From Paenibacillus sp. V4I7 (GTDB taxonomy: Bacteria > Bacillota > Bacilli > Paenibacillales > NBRC-103111), in NCBI RefSeq assembly GCF_030817275.1, contig NZ_JAUSZD010000002.1:3410001-3474000 (forward strand): a stretch of DNA of 64,000 bases, given 5' to 3'. The first letter of the stretch is position 1; each line of letters opens with the position of its first letter. Positions 35,753 through 43,390 of the stretch are shown here, piece by piece. The position numbers and the translations under genes are program-made. The notes beneath the pieces are model-generated. The model saw only the letters and a program-made list of their open reading frames with translations. It searched no databases and had not been told where the DNA came from.

Positions 35753-36746
35753 GTCCTTTCTCCTCCTTTCCGAAGCTCCCGTACATACGTGTGATGATGT
35801 CCTCCATCGGTGGATCTTCAACCGTAACGTCGATAATCCGGTGCTCAGACATGATCTGGGACAGCGCTGCTTCAATCGTTGTTTGACTCATATCGACGGA
35901 AAGAACAATTCTTACACCACTTCGTTCGAGTACTTTCACCCCGACAATTTCTAGGGAATCGGGCTCCTCTCCCAATACAAGGCGGACTGTTTTTTGTGTC
36001 AAAAACTGCTGCTTCATCACCTCGACTCGGTCATCGAAGACAATCCTGCCGTGATTGATTACAATCGCCCGGTCACATAGCCGCTCAATATCACCAGCAT
36101 CATGGGACGTAAGAAACACAGTTGTTCCTTCTTCACGTTTTAACTCTAGAATAAGCTCGCGTATTCGTTGTTTAACGACAACGTCTAGTCCAATCGTAGG
36201 TTCATCAAGGAACAGCACCTGCGGGCGGTGCATCAAGGAAGCAGCGATCTCACAGCGCATCCGTTCGCCTAGCGAGAGCTTCCTGACTGCCGTATGCAAA
36301 TAGGGTCCAAGTTCAAATCTCTCGATGAGATCATCACGCCGGCGTATATACTCACTGCGCCGCAGCTCGTAAATACGGCTCATTAGCTCGAAGGTATCGA
36401 TGGGTGGCAGATGATACCAAAGCTGCGACTTTTGCCCGAAGACAGAGCCTATTCGATAGCTTAGCTTCGTCCGCTCCTTCCATGGACAGCAGCCTAGAAC
36501 TTCAGCCTGGCCTGTTGTAGGATGAAGAATGCCTGTCAGCATCTTAATAGTCGTGGATTTCCCGGCACCATTCGGTCCGAGAAAGGCAAGTGTTTCCCCC
36601 TGATCCACGGAGAATGTTATCCCCTCTACAGCTGACTTGTCTACATACTCCGGCTTTAAAAGTGTCCTTACACTCGCCATAAAGCCTTCTTCTTTTTTCT
36701 TGAGTCGAAAGGATTTCCCCAATTGGTCCACACGGATCGATGCCAT
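35727..36746 (-). CDS. ABC-2 exporter ATP-binding protein (COG4586)
   Basis: 339-residue ATPase, NatA/DrrA-like. Walker A GPNGAGKSTT, Q-loop GQKSQLW, signature LSLGERMRC (unusual for the canonical LSGGQ but typical of this family), Walker B VLFLDEPTIGLD, and switch His LTSHDAGD. A C-terminal extension of about 80 residues follows (FDDRVEVMKQ to the end). First gene of the three-gene exporter operon. Start 36746 follows GGAGGG. The leader carries a ykkC-type riboswitch and terminator, so the exporter is probably made in response to the riboswitch ligand. Confidence 0.88.
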   Translation of the reverse strand: MASIRVDQLGKSFRLKKKEEGFMASVRTLLKPEYVDKSAVEGITFSVDQGETLAFLGPNGAGKSTTIKMLTGILHPTTGQAEVLGCCPWKERTKLSYRIGSVFGQKSQLWYHLPPIDTFELMSRIYELRRSEYIRRRDDLIERFELGPYLHTAVRKLSLGERMRCEIAASLMHRPQVLFLDEPTIGLDVVVKQRIRELILELKREEGTTVFLTSHDAGDIERLCDRAIVINHGRIVFDDRVEVMKQQFLTQKTVRLVLGEEPDSLEIVGVKVLERSGVRIVLSVDMSQTTIEAALSQIMSEHRIIDVTVEDPPMEDIITRMYGSFGKEEKGHEQLEKIG

Positions 36747-36779
36747 CTCTGTTCCCTCCACTTTTTATTTCGGTAAAGC

Positions 36780-36834
36780 AAAAAAGACCTCAGTCCGTTT
36801 CGCCTAAACAGGCGGAACTTTCCGAAGGTCTTTT
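36780..36834 (-). terminator. Riboswitch expression-platform terminator
   Basis: On the minus strand AAAGACCT pairs with AGGTCTTT, enclosing an inner hairpin CGCCT-GTTT-AGGCG, followed by six T. The 5' arm lies within the aptamer's conserved GGGAUAAAAGACC, so folding of aptamer and terminator exclude each other; ligand binding should therefore turn expression on. Confidence 0.8.
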
Positions 36835-36923
36835 ATCCCTTACGGTGTAACACGTCAGGTATCCGTGTCGGCTTCGCTCGGTTCGCCACCTTTGTAGGTT
36901 CGGATCCCTAGAAGCCCTTCCGT
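36813..36923 (-). ncRNA. ykkC-family riboswitch, subtype 2 (ppGpp/PRPP type)
   Basis: In the leader of the ABC-2 exporter operon. Conserved ykkC blocks in the RNA sense: CUAGGGAUCCG (36901–36911), ACCGAGCG, UUACACCGU and GGGAUAAAAGACC (36827–36849). A P1 stem pairs CGGAA (5' end) with UUCCG (3' end); a P3-like hairpin has ACACG/CGUGU. The AAAGUUCC at the 3' end corresponds to the position said to separate ppGpp- (A) from PRPP-binding (G) members in the T. mathranii RNA, and here it is A, favouring ppGpp. Subclass is from remembered consensus, not a covariance search. Guanidine (subtype 1) is the main alternative. Confidence 0.75.
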
Positions 36924-36990
36924 TTATTTTCCACATATTAACACATGATGTCATGTACAGACAACACTTTTTTTGCGACTCATCCAAGCA

Positions 36991-37024
36991 AAAAAAAGCC
37001 TGTTGCAGATGCACAGACTTTTTA
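36991..37024 (-). terminator. Terminator of the Gln/Ser-repeat gene
   Basis: Minus-strand stem AGTCTGT/ACAGGCT followed by eight T. It also separates this gene from the riboswitch region downstream. Confidence 0.75.
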
Positions 37025-37045
37025 CGCTAACCCTCTTTCGTTGCG

Positions 37046-37390
37046 CTATTGGGTTTGATGAGATTGCGAAGATTGCGAAGATTGTTGAGATTGTTGAGAT
37101 TGTTGAGATTGTTGAGACTGTTGAGATTCTTGAGATTGTTGAGATTCTTGAGATTCTTGTGTCGTTTGTAATTCTTGTTTTAAACTTTCCGTCTTTTGCT
37201 GGGCTTGCTGAATTTGTCCCTGAAGATCCTGCAGCTGTTGTTCTGCTTCGGACAATGCAGCTTCAGTCGCCTGTGTATAAATATCCTGAGCAACTTGCAG
37301 CGTTTGTTCAGCAGCTTGCTCAGCTTTTTGGGCAGCTTGTTTAATTTGCTCAAAGCCTTGTTGATTTTGTTGCGGCGTTTGTTGTTGCAT
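37046..37390 (-). CDS. Gln/Ser-repeat coiled-coil protein
   Basis: 114 residues, no Cys, no membrane segment. Residues about 15–80 form a Gln/Ala/Glu-rich amphipathic helix (QAAQKAEQAAEQTLQVAQ). The last 35 residues are SQQ/SQE tripeptide repeats, encoded by 9-nt DNA repeats, ending in HQTQ. Start 37390 has GGGGG upstream. Such proteins occur in spore-formers as coat or small-acid-soluble-like proteins, but I know no family for this one. Confidence 0.7.
   Translation of the reverse strand: MQQQTPQQNQQGFEQIKQAAQKAEQAAEQTLQVAQDIYTQATEAALSEAEQQLQDLQGQIQQAQQKTESLKQELQTTQESQESQQSQESQQSQQSQQSQQSQQSSQSSQSHQTQ
37069..37160. repeat. 9-nt tandem repeat in the Gln/Ser gene
   Basis: About ten imperfect copies of a 9-nt unit (GATTGTTGA on the plus strand) encode the SQQ repeats. 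Length variation between strains is likely by slippage. Confidence 0.8.
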
Positions 37391-37454
37391 AGAGATACCC
37401 CCAGCTGAATTTTTCATACCCGATTAATTTTAGTAAATGTTCCTTTTTTTATTC

Positions 37455-38330
37455 CTAATGAATATACTCGCCTCTCATCGTCAAAGTATCAGACAGCACG
37501 GGAGTCGGAATGATAAATTCTACAATACCCATATAACCGGGTGAAACCTCGTATTTTTGGAAAGAGAGAACAAGTTGACCGTTTGAATTGATATAGAAGT
37601 TTTGATCCATCGTGATGGTTTTGAAGTATGAATTTACCTCATTAGCAACACCCTCAACCCAGTAAATCTTCTGCGGGTCCCGCATCATCTGTTCCTTCAT
37701 TTGCTCCTTAATATTTTCACTGATAACATCAATATAATCATCATTTTTAAACAAACTTGGCAAAGTAATGAGCAATTGTTTCTTCTTGTCGATTGTGTCG
37801 TATTTGAATGTTGTTGAGGAGGATCCGACTGTATTTACCACGTATCTTCCCACTGAGAGGATCTGATCATTATCAGTTTTAATGACATATCCGCTATCTA
37901 CCCCTAAATGACCGCCGCCACTTTGCTTCATACTTTCCATTTCAATGATGAAATCAGTATATAACTTCTTGCCTTCTTCTAGATATTTGTTATTCAGGGT
38001 ATCTTCCAAGGTTTTATTATCCAAATTCGTGATAACTGGCACTTCTAAATTAGCTTTATAGGTTCCATCGTTGAACTTATATTCTCTAAACGTTAGCACC
38101 TTAACGATGTCACCAACGAGAGGCACCTCAGACAAAGCATGGGCCAAAGTAGGACTGGTATTGATACCTGTGACAAACAAGATAGCCGCCGCCGCAACTG
38201 CAAATCCCCAATTAACATTGCTTTTTCTTCTCTTATTCTGCTTAATGGCTTGGTTTACAATAAAATCCAGTTCTTTTGGAATCGGAATATCCATATAGTG
38301 TTGTTTCATTTGTTCTAGTTTTTCATTCAT
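37455..38330 (-). CDS. rsiV: Anti-sigma-V factor RsiV-like protein
   Basis: 291 residues: a cytoplasmic N-terminal sigma-binding helix region, one transmembrane helix (about 42–60), and an extracellular region with DUF4163/DUF3298 features, as in B. subtilis RsiV (IPKELDFIVNQAIKQ near the start, GYMGIVEFIIP near the end). In B. subtilis RsiV holds SigV inactive until lysozyme binds its outer domain and signal peptidase cuts it. The start codon follows the sigV stop by a single nucleotide, the usual sigma/anti-sigma arrangement. Confidence 0.82.
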   Translation of the reverse strand: MNEKLEQMKQHYMDIPIPKELDFIVNQAIKQNKRRKSNVNWGFAVAAAAILFVTGINTSPTLAHALSEVPLVGDIVKVLTFREYKFNDGTYKANLEVPVITNLDNKTLEDTLNNKYLEEGKKLYTDFIIEMESMKQSGGGHLGVDSGYVIKTDNDQILSVGRYVVNTVGSSSTTFKYDTIDKKKQLLITLPSLFKNDDYIDVISENIKEQMKEQMMRDPQKIYWVEGVANEVNSYFKTITMDQNFYINSNGQLVLSFQKYEVSPGYMGIVEFIIPTPVLSDTLTMRGEYIH

Positions 38331-38331
38331 T

Positions 38332-38841
38332 TTAGTTGACCTCCTCTAACTTATCGTCGATCATTTTAATCCGGAGTAATCGGAGGGCTTGATACAACCG
38401 TGTTTTTATCGTACTGCTGTTTTCTTGTAAAACCTCGGCGATTTCATCAATCTTCAAATCCTCGAAAAATCTTAGTAATATCACACTTCGATAGATTGTC
38501 GGCAAATCATCTAGTGCCCTTTCCAGATCAATATTAGGATAGGCATCTTCACTGCCTTGAGCATACGATTCCATCGTGATATCATCAACGACTTGAATTT
38601 TTTTATGCTTCCTCAAGAAATCCAATGAAGTATTTACTACAATCCTGTAAAACCAGCTCTTTATGGATGCGGTGTCTTTCAGAGAGCAAGCTGAGGCAAA
38701 AGACTTATGTATGGCGTCTTGAACGACATCGAGGGCATCTTCCGAATTTTTCACGTAACTATATGCTAATCGATAAACATTTTCTTTATGTTCTGTTATA
38801 CATGCAATCAGCAACTTTTCTAACTTGCCATTCATCGTCAT
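38332..38841 (-). CDS. sigV: ECF sigma factor SigV-like
   Basis: 169-residue extracytoplasmic-function sigma factor. Region 2 is about residues 18–85 (AYSYVKNSEDALDVVQDAIH, WFYRIVVNTSLDFLRKH), region 4 about 110–160 (ERALDDLPTIYRSVILLRFF, EIAEVLQENSSTIKTRLYQA). Downstream RsiV-like gene supports the SigV assignment (ECF30 group). A probable autoregulatory promoter lies 60–90 nt upstream. Confidence 0.85.
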   Translation of the reverse strand: MTMNGKLEKLLIACITEHKENVYRLAYSYVKNSEDALDVVQDAIHKSFASACSLKDTASIKSWFYRIVVNTSLDFLRKHKKIQVVDDITMESYAQGSEDAYPNIDLERALDDLPTIYRSVILLRFFEDLKIDEIAEVLQENSSTIKTRLYQALRLLRIKMIDDKLEEVN

Positions 38842-38900
38842 GAGGTTAAAAGACGCTCCTTTTTCTACGCGCGTATAAGATTTGGTCTTGTATGAGCTAG

Positions 38901-38927
38901 GACGTGCGAGTGCGTAGAATAGTTTGG
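38901..38927 (-). promoter_or_regulatory. Possible ECF (SigV) promoter
   Basis: Minus strand: CCAAAC (rc of 38922–38927), 17 nt, then CGTC (rc of 38901–38904). ECF promoters typically read (T)GAAAC/GCAAC with CGTC about 16–17 nt later, so this fits an autoregulated sigV promoter, with a weak -35. Confidence 0.4.
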
Positions 38928-39040
38928 TACACTACATAATAGCACAGGGTCAGAGGCTTCGAATCGACCTTCTTCTACCAATTTCCCTTGCCCACTGCTA
39001 TACTAACAGCAAGAAGAAGCTAGTGAGGTGACATTTACCT

Positions 39041-40123
39041 ATGAACATTATTAAAGTTAAAGATCGCCTTGAATTAGAAAAAAGAATCCCTACTATGCCT
39101 TGGTATATTGAGAAATTTATCAATTATAAGCTGCCAGACCTCTCTCCATCCTCATTACTTGAGTATGTGCGTGATTACGAAATCTTTCTATCCTGGCTGC
39201 TGGCCGAAGGATTAAGTTCTGCTCCCTCTATGAACCAAGTTCCTCTGGAGGATTTGGAGAAATTACATATGGATAGCGTTGATAACTTTCGCATGTTCCT
39301 AGCTACTCGTAAAGTTCAGGCTAATGTGAAAACCACGATTAACCGTAAGCTTTCCGCTTTACGTTCCTTATTCCATTATTTAAGCCAAATTGCAGAGGAC
39401 GATAATTTCTACCCGCTTCTGAAGCGGAATGTGATGGCCAAAGTAGAGATCAAACGATCGCATAGGCCCAAGGACAGTGCCGCAAAGCTCGAGGGCAAGC
39501 TGCTCCAAGAAGAGGAAATTGTAGAATTTATTGCGTATGTACAGCATGGTTATGAGCACGATGTAGCTACCAATAAGCAAGCTCTCTACTCCTACGAGTT
39601 GAATAGAATAAGAGATACTTGCATCATTACTCTCATACTTAATTCGGGGCTTCGTGTATCGGAAGTATTCAATCTGAACGTCGATGATATTGACCTTAAG
39701 AAGAAGCTTACCTATGTATATCGTAAAGGTAAGAATGATGACACGTTCAAAACTCCCGTTTACTTCCGTAATGAAGCTATTCAAGCTCTAACGGACTATA
39801 TCAACATCCGCTCAACTCGCTATAAGCCGCTCAAAAAGGAAAAAGCCCTCTTCCTTGCCATCGCAAATGGCAAAAAAGAGGGCGAACGTATGACGAAACG
39901 GGCTATCCAAGAACTCGTTATCAAGTATGCCAAGCGCTTCGGCAAGCCCTACCTATCTGTTCATAAGCTGCGGCACTCGTTCGCCACAGATTATTACTTA
40001 CAGAATGACTTGTACAAAACACAAGAGCAGCTCGGCCATGCTTCCCCTGAAACAACACAAATCTATGCGCATCTCACGGATAAAACAATGTCCGAAGCGA
40101 TTGATAAACGGCTGGAATCCTGA
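39041..40123 (+). CDS. xerS: Tyrosine recombinase XerS
   Basis: 360 residues, the length of single-protein XerS recombinases that resolve chromosome dimers. Catalytic residues are visible: Arg in GLRVSEVFNL, Lys in YRKGKND, HKLRHSFAT, LGHASPETT and Tyr in IYAHL. The C-terminal TDKTMSEAIDKRL segment is typical of XerS. Start 39041 behind GTGAGGTG. XerS in lactobacilli and streptococci works at a difSL site often just upstream of its gene; I found no clear match in the ~200 nt upstream. Confidence 0.88.
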   Translation: MNIIKVKDRLELEKRIPTMPWYIEKFINYKLPDLSPSSLLEYVRDYEIFLSWLLAEGLSSAPSMNQVPLEDLEKLHMDSVDNFRMFLATRKVQANVKTTINRKLSALRSLFHYLSQIAEDDNFYPLLKRNVMAKVEIKRSHRPKDSAAKLEGKLLQEEEIVEFIAYVQHGYEHDVATNKQALYSYELNRIRDTCIITLILNSGLRVSEVFNLNVDDIDLKKKLTYVYRKGKNDDTFKTPVYFRNEAIQALTDYINIRSTRYKPLKKEKALFLAIANGKKEGERMTKRAIQELVIKYAKRFGKPYLSVHKLRHSFATDYYLQNDLYKTQEQLGHASPETTQIYAHLTDKTMSEAIDKRLES

Positions 40124-40126
40124 AGA

Positions 40127-41116
40127 TTACTTCAGGATTTCTTCAATTTTAGCCAATTCTTCTGGAGAGAATGCTAGGTTTTTGAGTGCAGCTACGTTCT
40201 CTTCAATTTGAGACACACGACTTGCACCAATCAGCGCTGACGTTACTCGCTCGCCGCGGAGAACCCAAGCAAGCGACATTTGCGCCAGGCTTTGGCCACG
40301 ACTGCTCGCTATCTCATTCAGTTGATTAATTTGTGCAAGTTTCTCTTCCGTAATATCTTTCGTGTTCAGGAATTGACTCTTCCCGCCCGCGCGAGAATCA
40401 TTTGGCACCCCACTCACGTATTTGTTCGTCAGCAGGCCTTGTGCAAGCGGACAAAACGCGATGCTGCCTACACCAAACTCATCCAGCACGTCCTGCAGGC
40501 CATTCTCAATCCAACGATTCAGCATGCTGTAGGATGGTTGATGAATCAGCAGCGGTGTTCCCAGACCTTTCAGAATGGTTACTGCTTCTTTCGTTTGCTC
40601 TGCCGTATAATTGGATAGCCCTATGTACAACGCTTTACCTTGACGAACTATTAAATCCAGGGCAGCCATTGTCTCTTCGAATGGCGTATTCGGATCCGGT
40701 CTGTGTGAATAGAAAATATCTACATATTCCAATCCCATTCTTTTCAAACTTTGATCCAAGCTGGATACTAGATATTTCTTGGAACCCCACTCTCCATAAG
40801 GACCTTCCCACATGTGGTAACCCGCTTTGGTTGAGATGATCAGCTCATCACGATACGCGGCCAAGTCGCTTTTTAACACCTTACCAAACATTTCCTCAGC
40901 TGACCCTGGCGGCGGCCCGTAGTTATTAGCCAAATCAAAATGGGTAATCCCTAAGTCAAAAGAGCGAAGCAGCATAGCTCTTCCATTCTCATGGAGATCT
41001 AATCCACCGAAATTGTGCCACAAACCTAATGATATGGCCGGGAGCTTAAGTCCCGATTTACCTGAACGATTATATTTCATTTCTGCATAACGCGTTGAGC
41101 TTGCTTGATAGACCAT
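40127..41116 (-). CDS. Aldo/keto reductase (L-glyceraldehyde-3-phosphate reductase type)
   Basis: 329-residue NADPH-dependent oxidoreductase of the AKR14/YghZ type. Catalytic tetrad: Asp and Tyr in FDLANNYGPPPGSAE, Lys in ISTKAGY, His in YSHRPDPN. NNYGPPPGSAEE is diagnostic for the YghZ branch. It ends convergently 4 nt from xerS. A 38-bp tandem repeat containing CTTAC/GTAAG palindromes precedes the gene, possibly an operator. Confidence 0.9.
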   Translation of the reverse strand: MVYQASSTRYAEMKYNRSGKSGLKLPAISLGLWHNFGGLDLHENGRAMLLRSFDLGITHFDLANNYGPPPGSAEEMFGKVLKSDLAAYRDELIISTKAGYHMWEGPYGEWGSKKYLVSSLDQSLKRMGLEYVDIFYSHRPDPNTPFEETMAALDLIVRQGKALYIGLSNYTAEQTKEAVTILKGLGTPLLIHQPSYSMLNRWIENGLQDVLDEFGVGSIAFCPLAQGLLTNKYVSGVPNDSRAGGKSQFLNTKDITEEKLAQINQLNEIASSRGQSLAQMSLAWVLRGERVTSALIGASRVSQIEENVAALKNLAFSPEELAKIEEILK

Positions 41117-41132
41117 TTTTGTCCTCCTCAGA

Positions 41133-41208
41133 GTTTTCGTAGAAAACTTACTTCGTAAGCATCCACTTATGTTTTCGTAGATAACTTATCTCGTAAGCAT
41201 CTACCAAA
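41133..41208. repeat. 38-bp tandem direct repeat before the aldo/keto reductase
   Basis: Two copies of a 38-nt unit starting GTTTTCGTAG (41133–41170 and 41171–41208; about 32 of 38 identical). Each contains CTTAC-TTC-GTAAG or CTTAT-CTC-GTAAG, an inverted repeat of the sort bound by HxlR/MarR-type redox regulators. Position just upstream of the ribosome binding site suggests an operator array. No such regulator is encoded adjacent. Confidence 0.6.
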
Positions 41209-41336
41209 GTTTCACCATTAAACTGGCTTCTTAAGTATTAGTATAGGTTAACCGAGGCAACAAAAAAAGAACTAAAAAAAACGTGTCTTACTTACCTCTA
41301 GGTTAGTTATGCTTTTATTTTGCCTACAATCAGAAA

Positions 41337-41367
41337 TAAAACTGCCGAATTCCTTCGACAGTTTTTT
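41337..41367 (-). terminator. Terminator of the Cys-rich gene
   Basis: Stem AACTG-T-CGAA/TTCG-G-CAGTT with GGAA loop and T-rich flanks on both strands, just 3' of the stop at 41373. Confidence 0.75.
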
Positions 41368-41372
41368 CGAAA

Positions 41373-41600
41373 TTATTTACATTTGCCACAACCGCAGTTA
41401 CATTTACGTTTTGATTTGTGAGCCATTTTTCCTTTTGATTTCACAGTGGACTTTGCGCTTCCGCGTAATCCACCACACCGCAGACAATCCGCAATACATT
41501 GATTTCGCCCAACTACAAATAATCGATTGCACACATTACGACAGAAACGACCACAGTTAGGAGCGAGAACATTGTTGCCCAGATAAACACCTTTAGGCAT
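41373..41600 (-). CDS. Cysteine-rich 75-residue protein, unknown
   Basis: 75 residues with ten cysteines, starting MPKGVYLGNNVLAPNCGRFC. Six are in the first half (CGRFC, NVC, QC, DC, LRC) and four at the end (KRKCNCGCGKCK). The central part is Lys/Ser-rich (SAKSTVKSKGKMAHKSKRK). No signal peptide. Start 41600 behind AAGGTGG. The C-terminal CxCxCxxC resembles metal-binding tails. Unrecognised family; could be a spore coat crosslinker or a metal-buffering miniprotein. Confidence 0.75.
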   Translation of the reverse strand: MPKGVYLGNNVLAPNCGRFCRNVCNRLFVVGRNQCIADCLRCGGLRGSAKSTVKSKGKMAHKSKRKCNCGCGKCK

Positions 41601-41683
41601 ACCTAAACACCACCTTTTCAATTGGTGTTATATGGTATTCCAACCAGAGAAGTATCGATTGTACGATTACCCCTATCTTTATG

Positions 41684-42712
41684 CTATTTGAGCAAAGTAA
41701 GCACAAGCTCCGAGCCATTCAATTCCAGCCACTCCGTTTTGTCAAACGTGTTATGAATAATATCAACGAGCACGCCTTGAGCATCCACACCATCTAAATA
41801 TCTTCCTAGAAAATGAATAAATACATCCAACCTACGAAGCTCGATCAGAAGAGGCAGCAACACAATTTCTTCCTCTCCCAAATGAATCGATTGGCCATAC
41901 CCCTTATAGAAGGCAGTACAATTGCGTCGCAATTCTTCTGACGGTAGGGTGGGATCGATAAGATCTGATAAACAGACCGCTAGCTCCATCACTCGAACAT
42001 CTTGAGTTACGAACTCAAAATCAAGTACGGCCGTAATTTGACCCTCGTCATTAACCAGCATATTAGACCCATTGATATCACCATGAACGAGTTGATGAGG
42101 AAGCTTTCTAAGGTCAGGAATAGCCTTATAAAAAGCAGCAAATCGTCCAAATATATAGGAGAGCTCATCGCGCTGCATCCTGAATGGTTCTGATGGATGA
42201 AGACAGAACTCTTGAATCGCATCTGGTGTGCAGCGGGGATGGATATGTTCAATTTCATAATAAGGTGGGTAGACAGGTTTAAGTTCCATGGTAATCGCAG
42301 CCAGAGCAGAAGACAGCTTTCCAACAGCTTCTCCGAACTGCAGCAGTTGATGCATACTCCCCCAAGTAGGATTACAGCCATCTGTATACGTAAATAAGGC
42401 AGCCAATTTGCCTTCGCTTGCATCTAAGCGAACAACAGTCCCCCCAGTTGGGAGCTCCACTGGCACAGGTACACGAAAGGGAAGTTTATCTTTTTCTTTG
42501 TCTAGTGCCAAAAGAACACTATGTTCGAACATAATTTTGTCCATGTCACGATGAGTTTCGTACAATCGAAGAACATAGGAAGTACCTTCCACGTCTACGA
42601 ACCGAGTTGTATTATTCATACCTCCCGCGCCAACACGCATGGACCATGTTTGAGCTGGAAACCAGTAAGTTGGTAGTGAGGTTAATTGCTCCTCTTGATC
42701 TTTGACACGCAT
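41684..42712 (-). CDS. APH/CotS-like phosphotransferase
   Basis: 342-residue kinase-fold protein of the aminoglycoside phosphotransferase family. Catalytic loop HGDINGSNML (about residue 215) and metal-binding DFEFV (about 237) are intact; the N-lobe has GGMNNTTRFV and LRLYETH. Such enzymes include homoserine kinase type II, choline kinase-like and spore-coat CotS proteins; the substrate cannot be told. The ATG at 42712 is preferred (GAGGAAGG upstream) over a TTG at 42727. Probably co-transcribed with the preceding 168-residue gene. Confidence 0.8.
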   Translation of the reverse strand: MRVKDQEEQLTSLPTYWFPAQTWSMRVGAGGMNNTTRFVDVEGTSYVLRLYETHRDMDKIMFEHSVLLALDKEKDKLPFRVPVPVELPTGGTVVRLDASEGKLAALFTYTDGCNPTWGSMHQLLQFGEAVGKLSSALAAITMELKPVYPPYYEIEHIHPRCTPDAIQEFCLHPSEPFRMQRDELSYIFGRFAAFYKAIPDLRKLPHQLVHGDINGSNMLVNDEGQITAVLDFEFVTQDVRVMELAVCLSDLIDPTLPSEELRRNCTAFYKGYGQSIHLGEEEIVLLPLLIELRRLDVFIHFLGRYLDGVDAQGVLVDIIHNTFDKTEWLELNGSELVLTLLK

Positions 42713-42736
42713 AATTGCCTTCCTCAACTCCTCTTC

Positions 42737-43243
42737 CTAAACCTGATTGTCACCTTCTACCGCAAATTCAAAATCCTCTACGTCATATGCTTCGACTGGA
42801 ATTCCTGCTTGAACCATACGTTCAATGAAATCTAACTGGTCAGTTAACAAAGCAGCCTGTTCTTTGATCGCCGTTAGAATTAATTCGGTTTCAATCGGGT
42901 CAAAATTGTCCCCATACTCCTCATTGTCAATTGCAAAAACAACCATCAAGGTGACATGCTCATTAATTGGCAAAGGTGGGCTTTTCCGCCATGGAACAGT
43001 TAACGCTTTTTCAATTTTTTTCTTATTAAAAGATTCCTCGAAGAAAGCAATCAGCTCACCAATCATTTGCTTCACGAAACCATCGTCTTCTTCCTCTAAC
43101 ATGATCGGCTCAGAGCCTGTCTGAAGCTCGTATAATTCCTGAATGCTGGTATAAGGTATCACATAAGTAACAGGCTGCCCAGGCAGCATTAACTGACCAT
43201 GCACCGCTAGCATAACGGCTTCGATTATAAATGTTTTGCTCAT
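42737..43243 (-). CDS. Conserved hypothetical protein
   Basis: 168-residue acidic soluble protein. N-terminal FIIEAVMLAVHGQLMLPGQP, a helical middle (VKQMIGELIAFFEESFNKKK), a strand-rich PINEHVTLMVVFAIDNEEYG, and an acidic C-terminus (AYDVEDFEFAVEGDNQV). No known domain recognised. Good AGGGGAG site. Ends 24 nt before the phosphotransferase start. Confidence 0.75.
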   Translation of the reverse strand: MSKTFIIEAVMLAVHGQLMLPGQPVTYVIPYTSIQELYELQTGSEPIMLEEEDDGFVKQMIGELIAFFEESFNKKKIEKALTVPWRKSPPLPINEHVTLMVVFAIDNEEYGDNFDPIETELILTAIKEQAALLTDQLDFIERMVQAGIPVEAYDVEDFEFAVEGDNQV

Positions 43244-43390
43244 CTTGTTCTCCCCTTTCTCTCTAACCTTGTAAAAGCATTATTTCGCTAAGAAGCTGAG
43301 GAATCCTCTTTTCACAACCTTCTAAACTAAACAAAACCGTCAGTTCCTATGATCGTGGTGACCACTTCGAACTAACGGTTTCGATTTCTC

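Noticed and set aside
36840..36923. T-box or c-di-GMP reading of the exporter leader
   Set aside because: AGGUGG and GGCGAACC look superficially like T-box or GEMM pieces, but the ykkC blocks match far better and in the right order.
36790..37014. 74-codon minus-strand ORF over the riboswitch
   Set aside because: The same bases form the aptamer and terminators; the protein has no family resemblance.
38842..39040. difSL-like recombination site upstream of xerS
   Set aside because: No sequence with the expected two recombinase half-sites was found.
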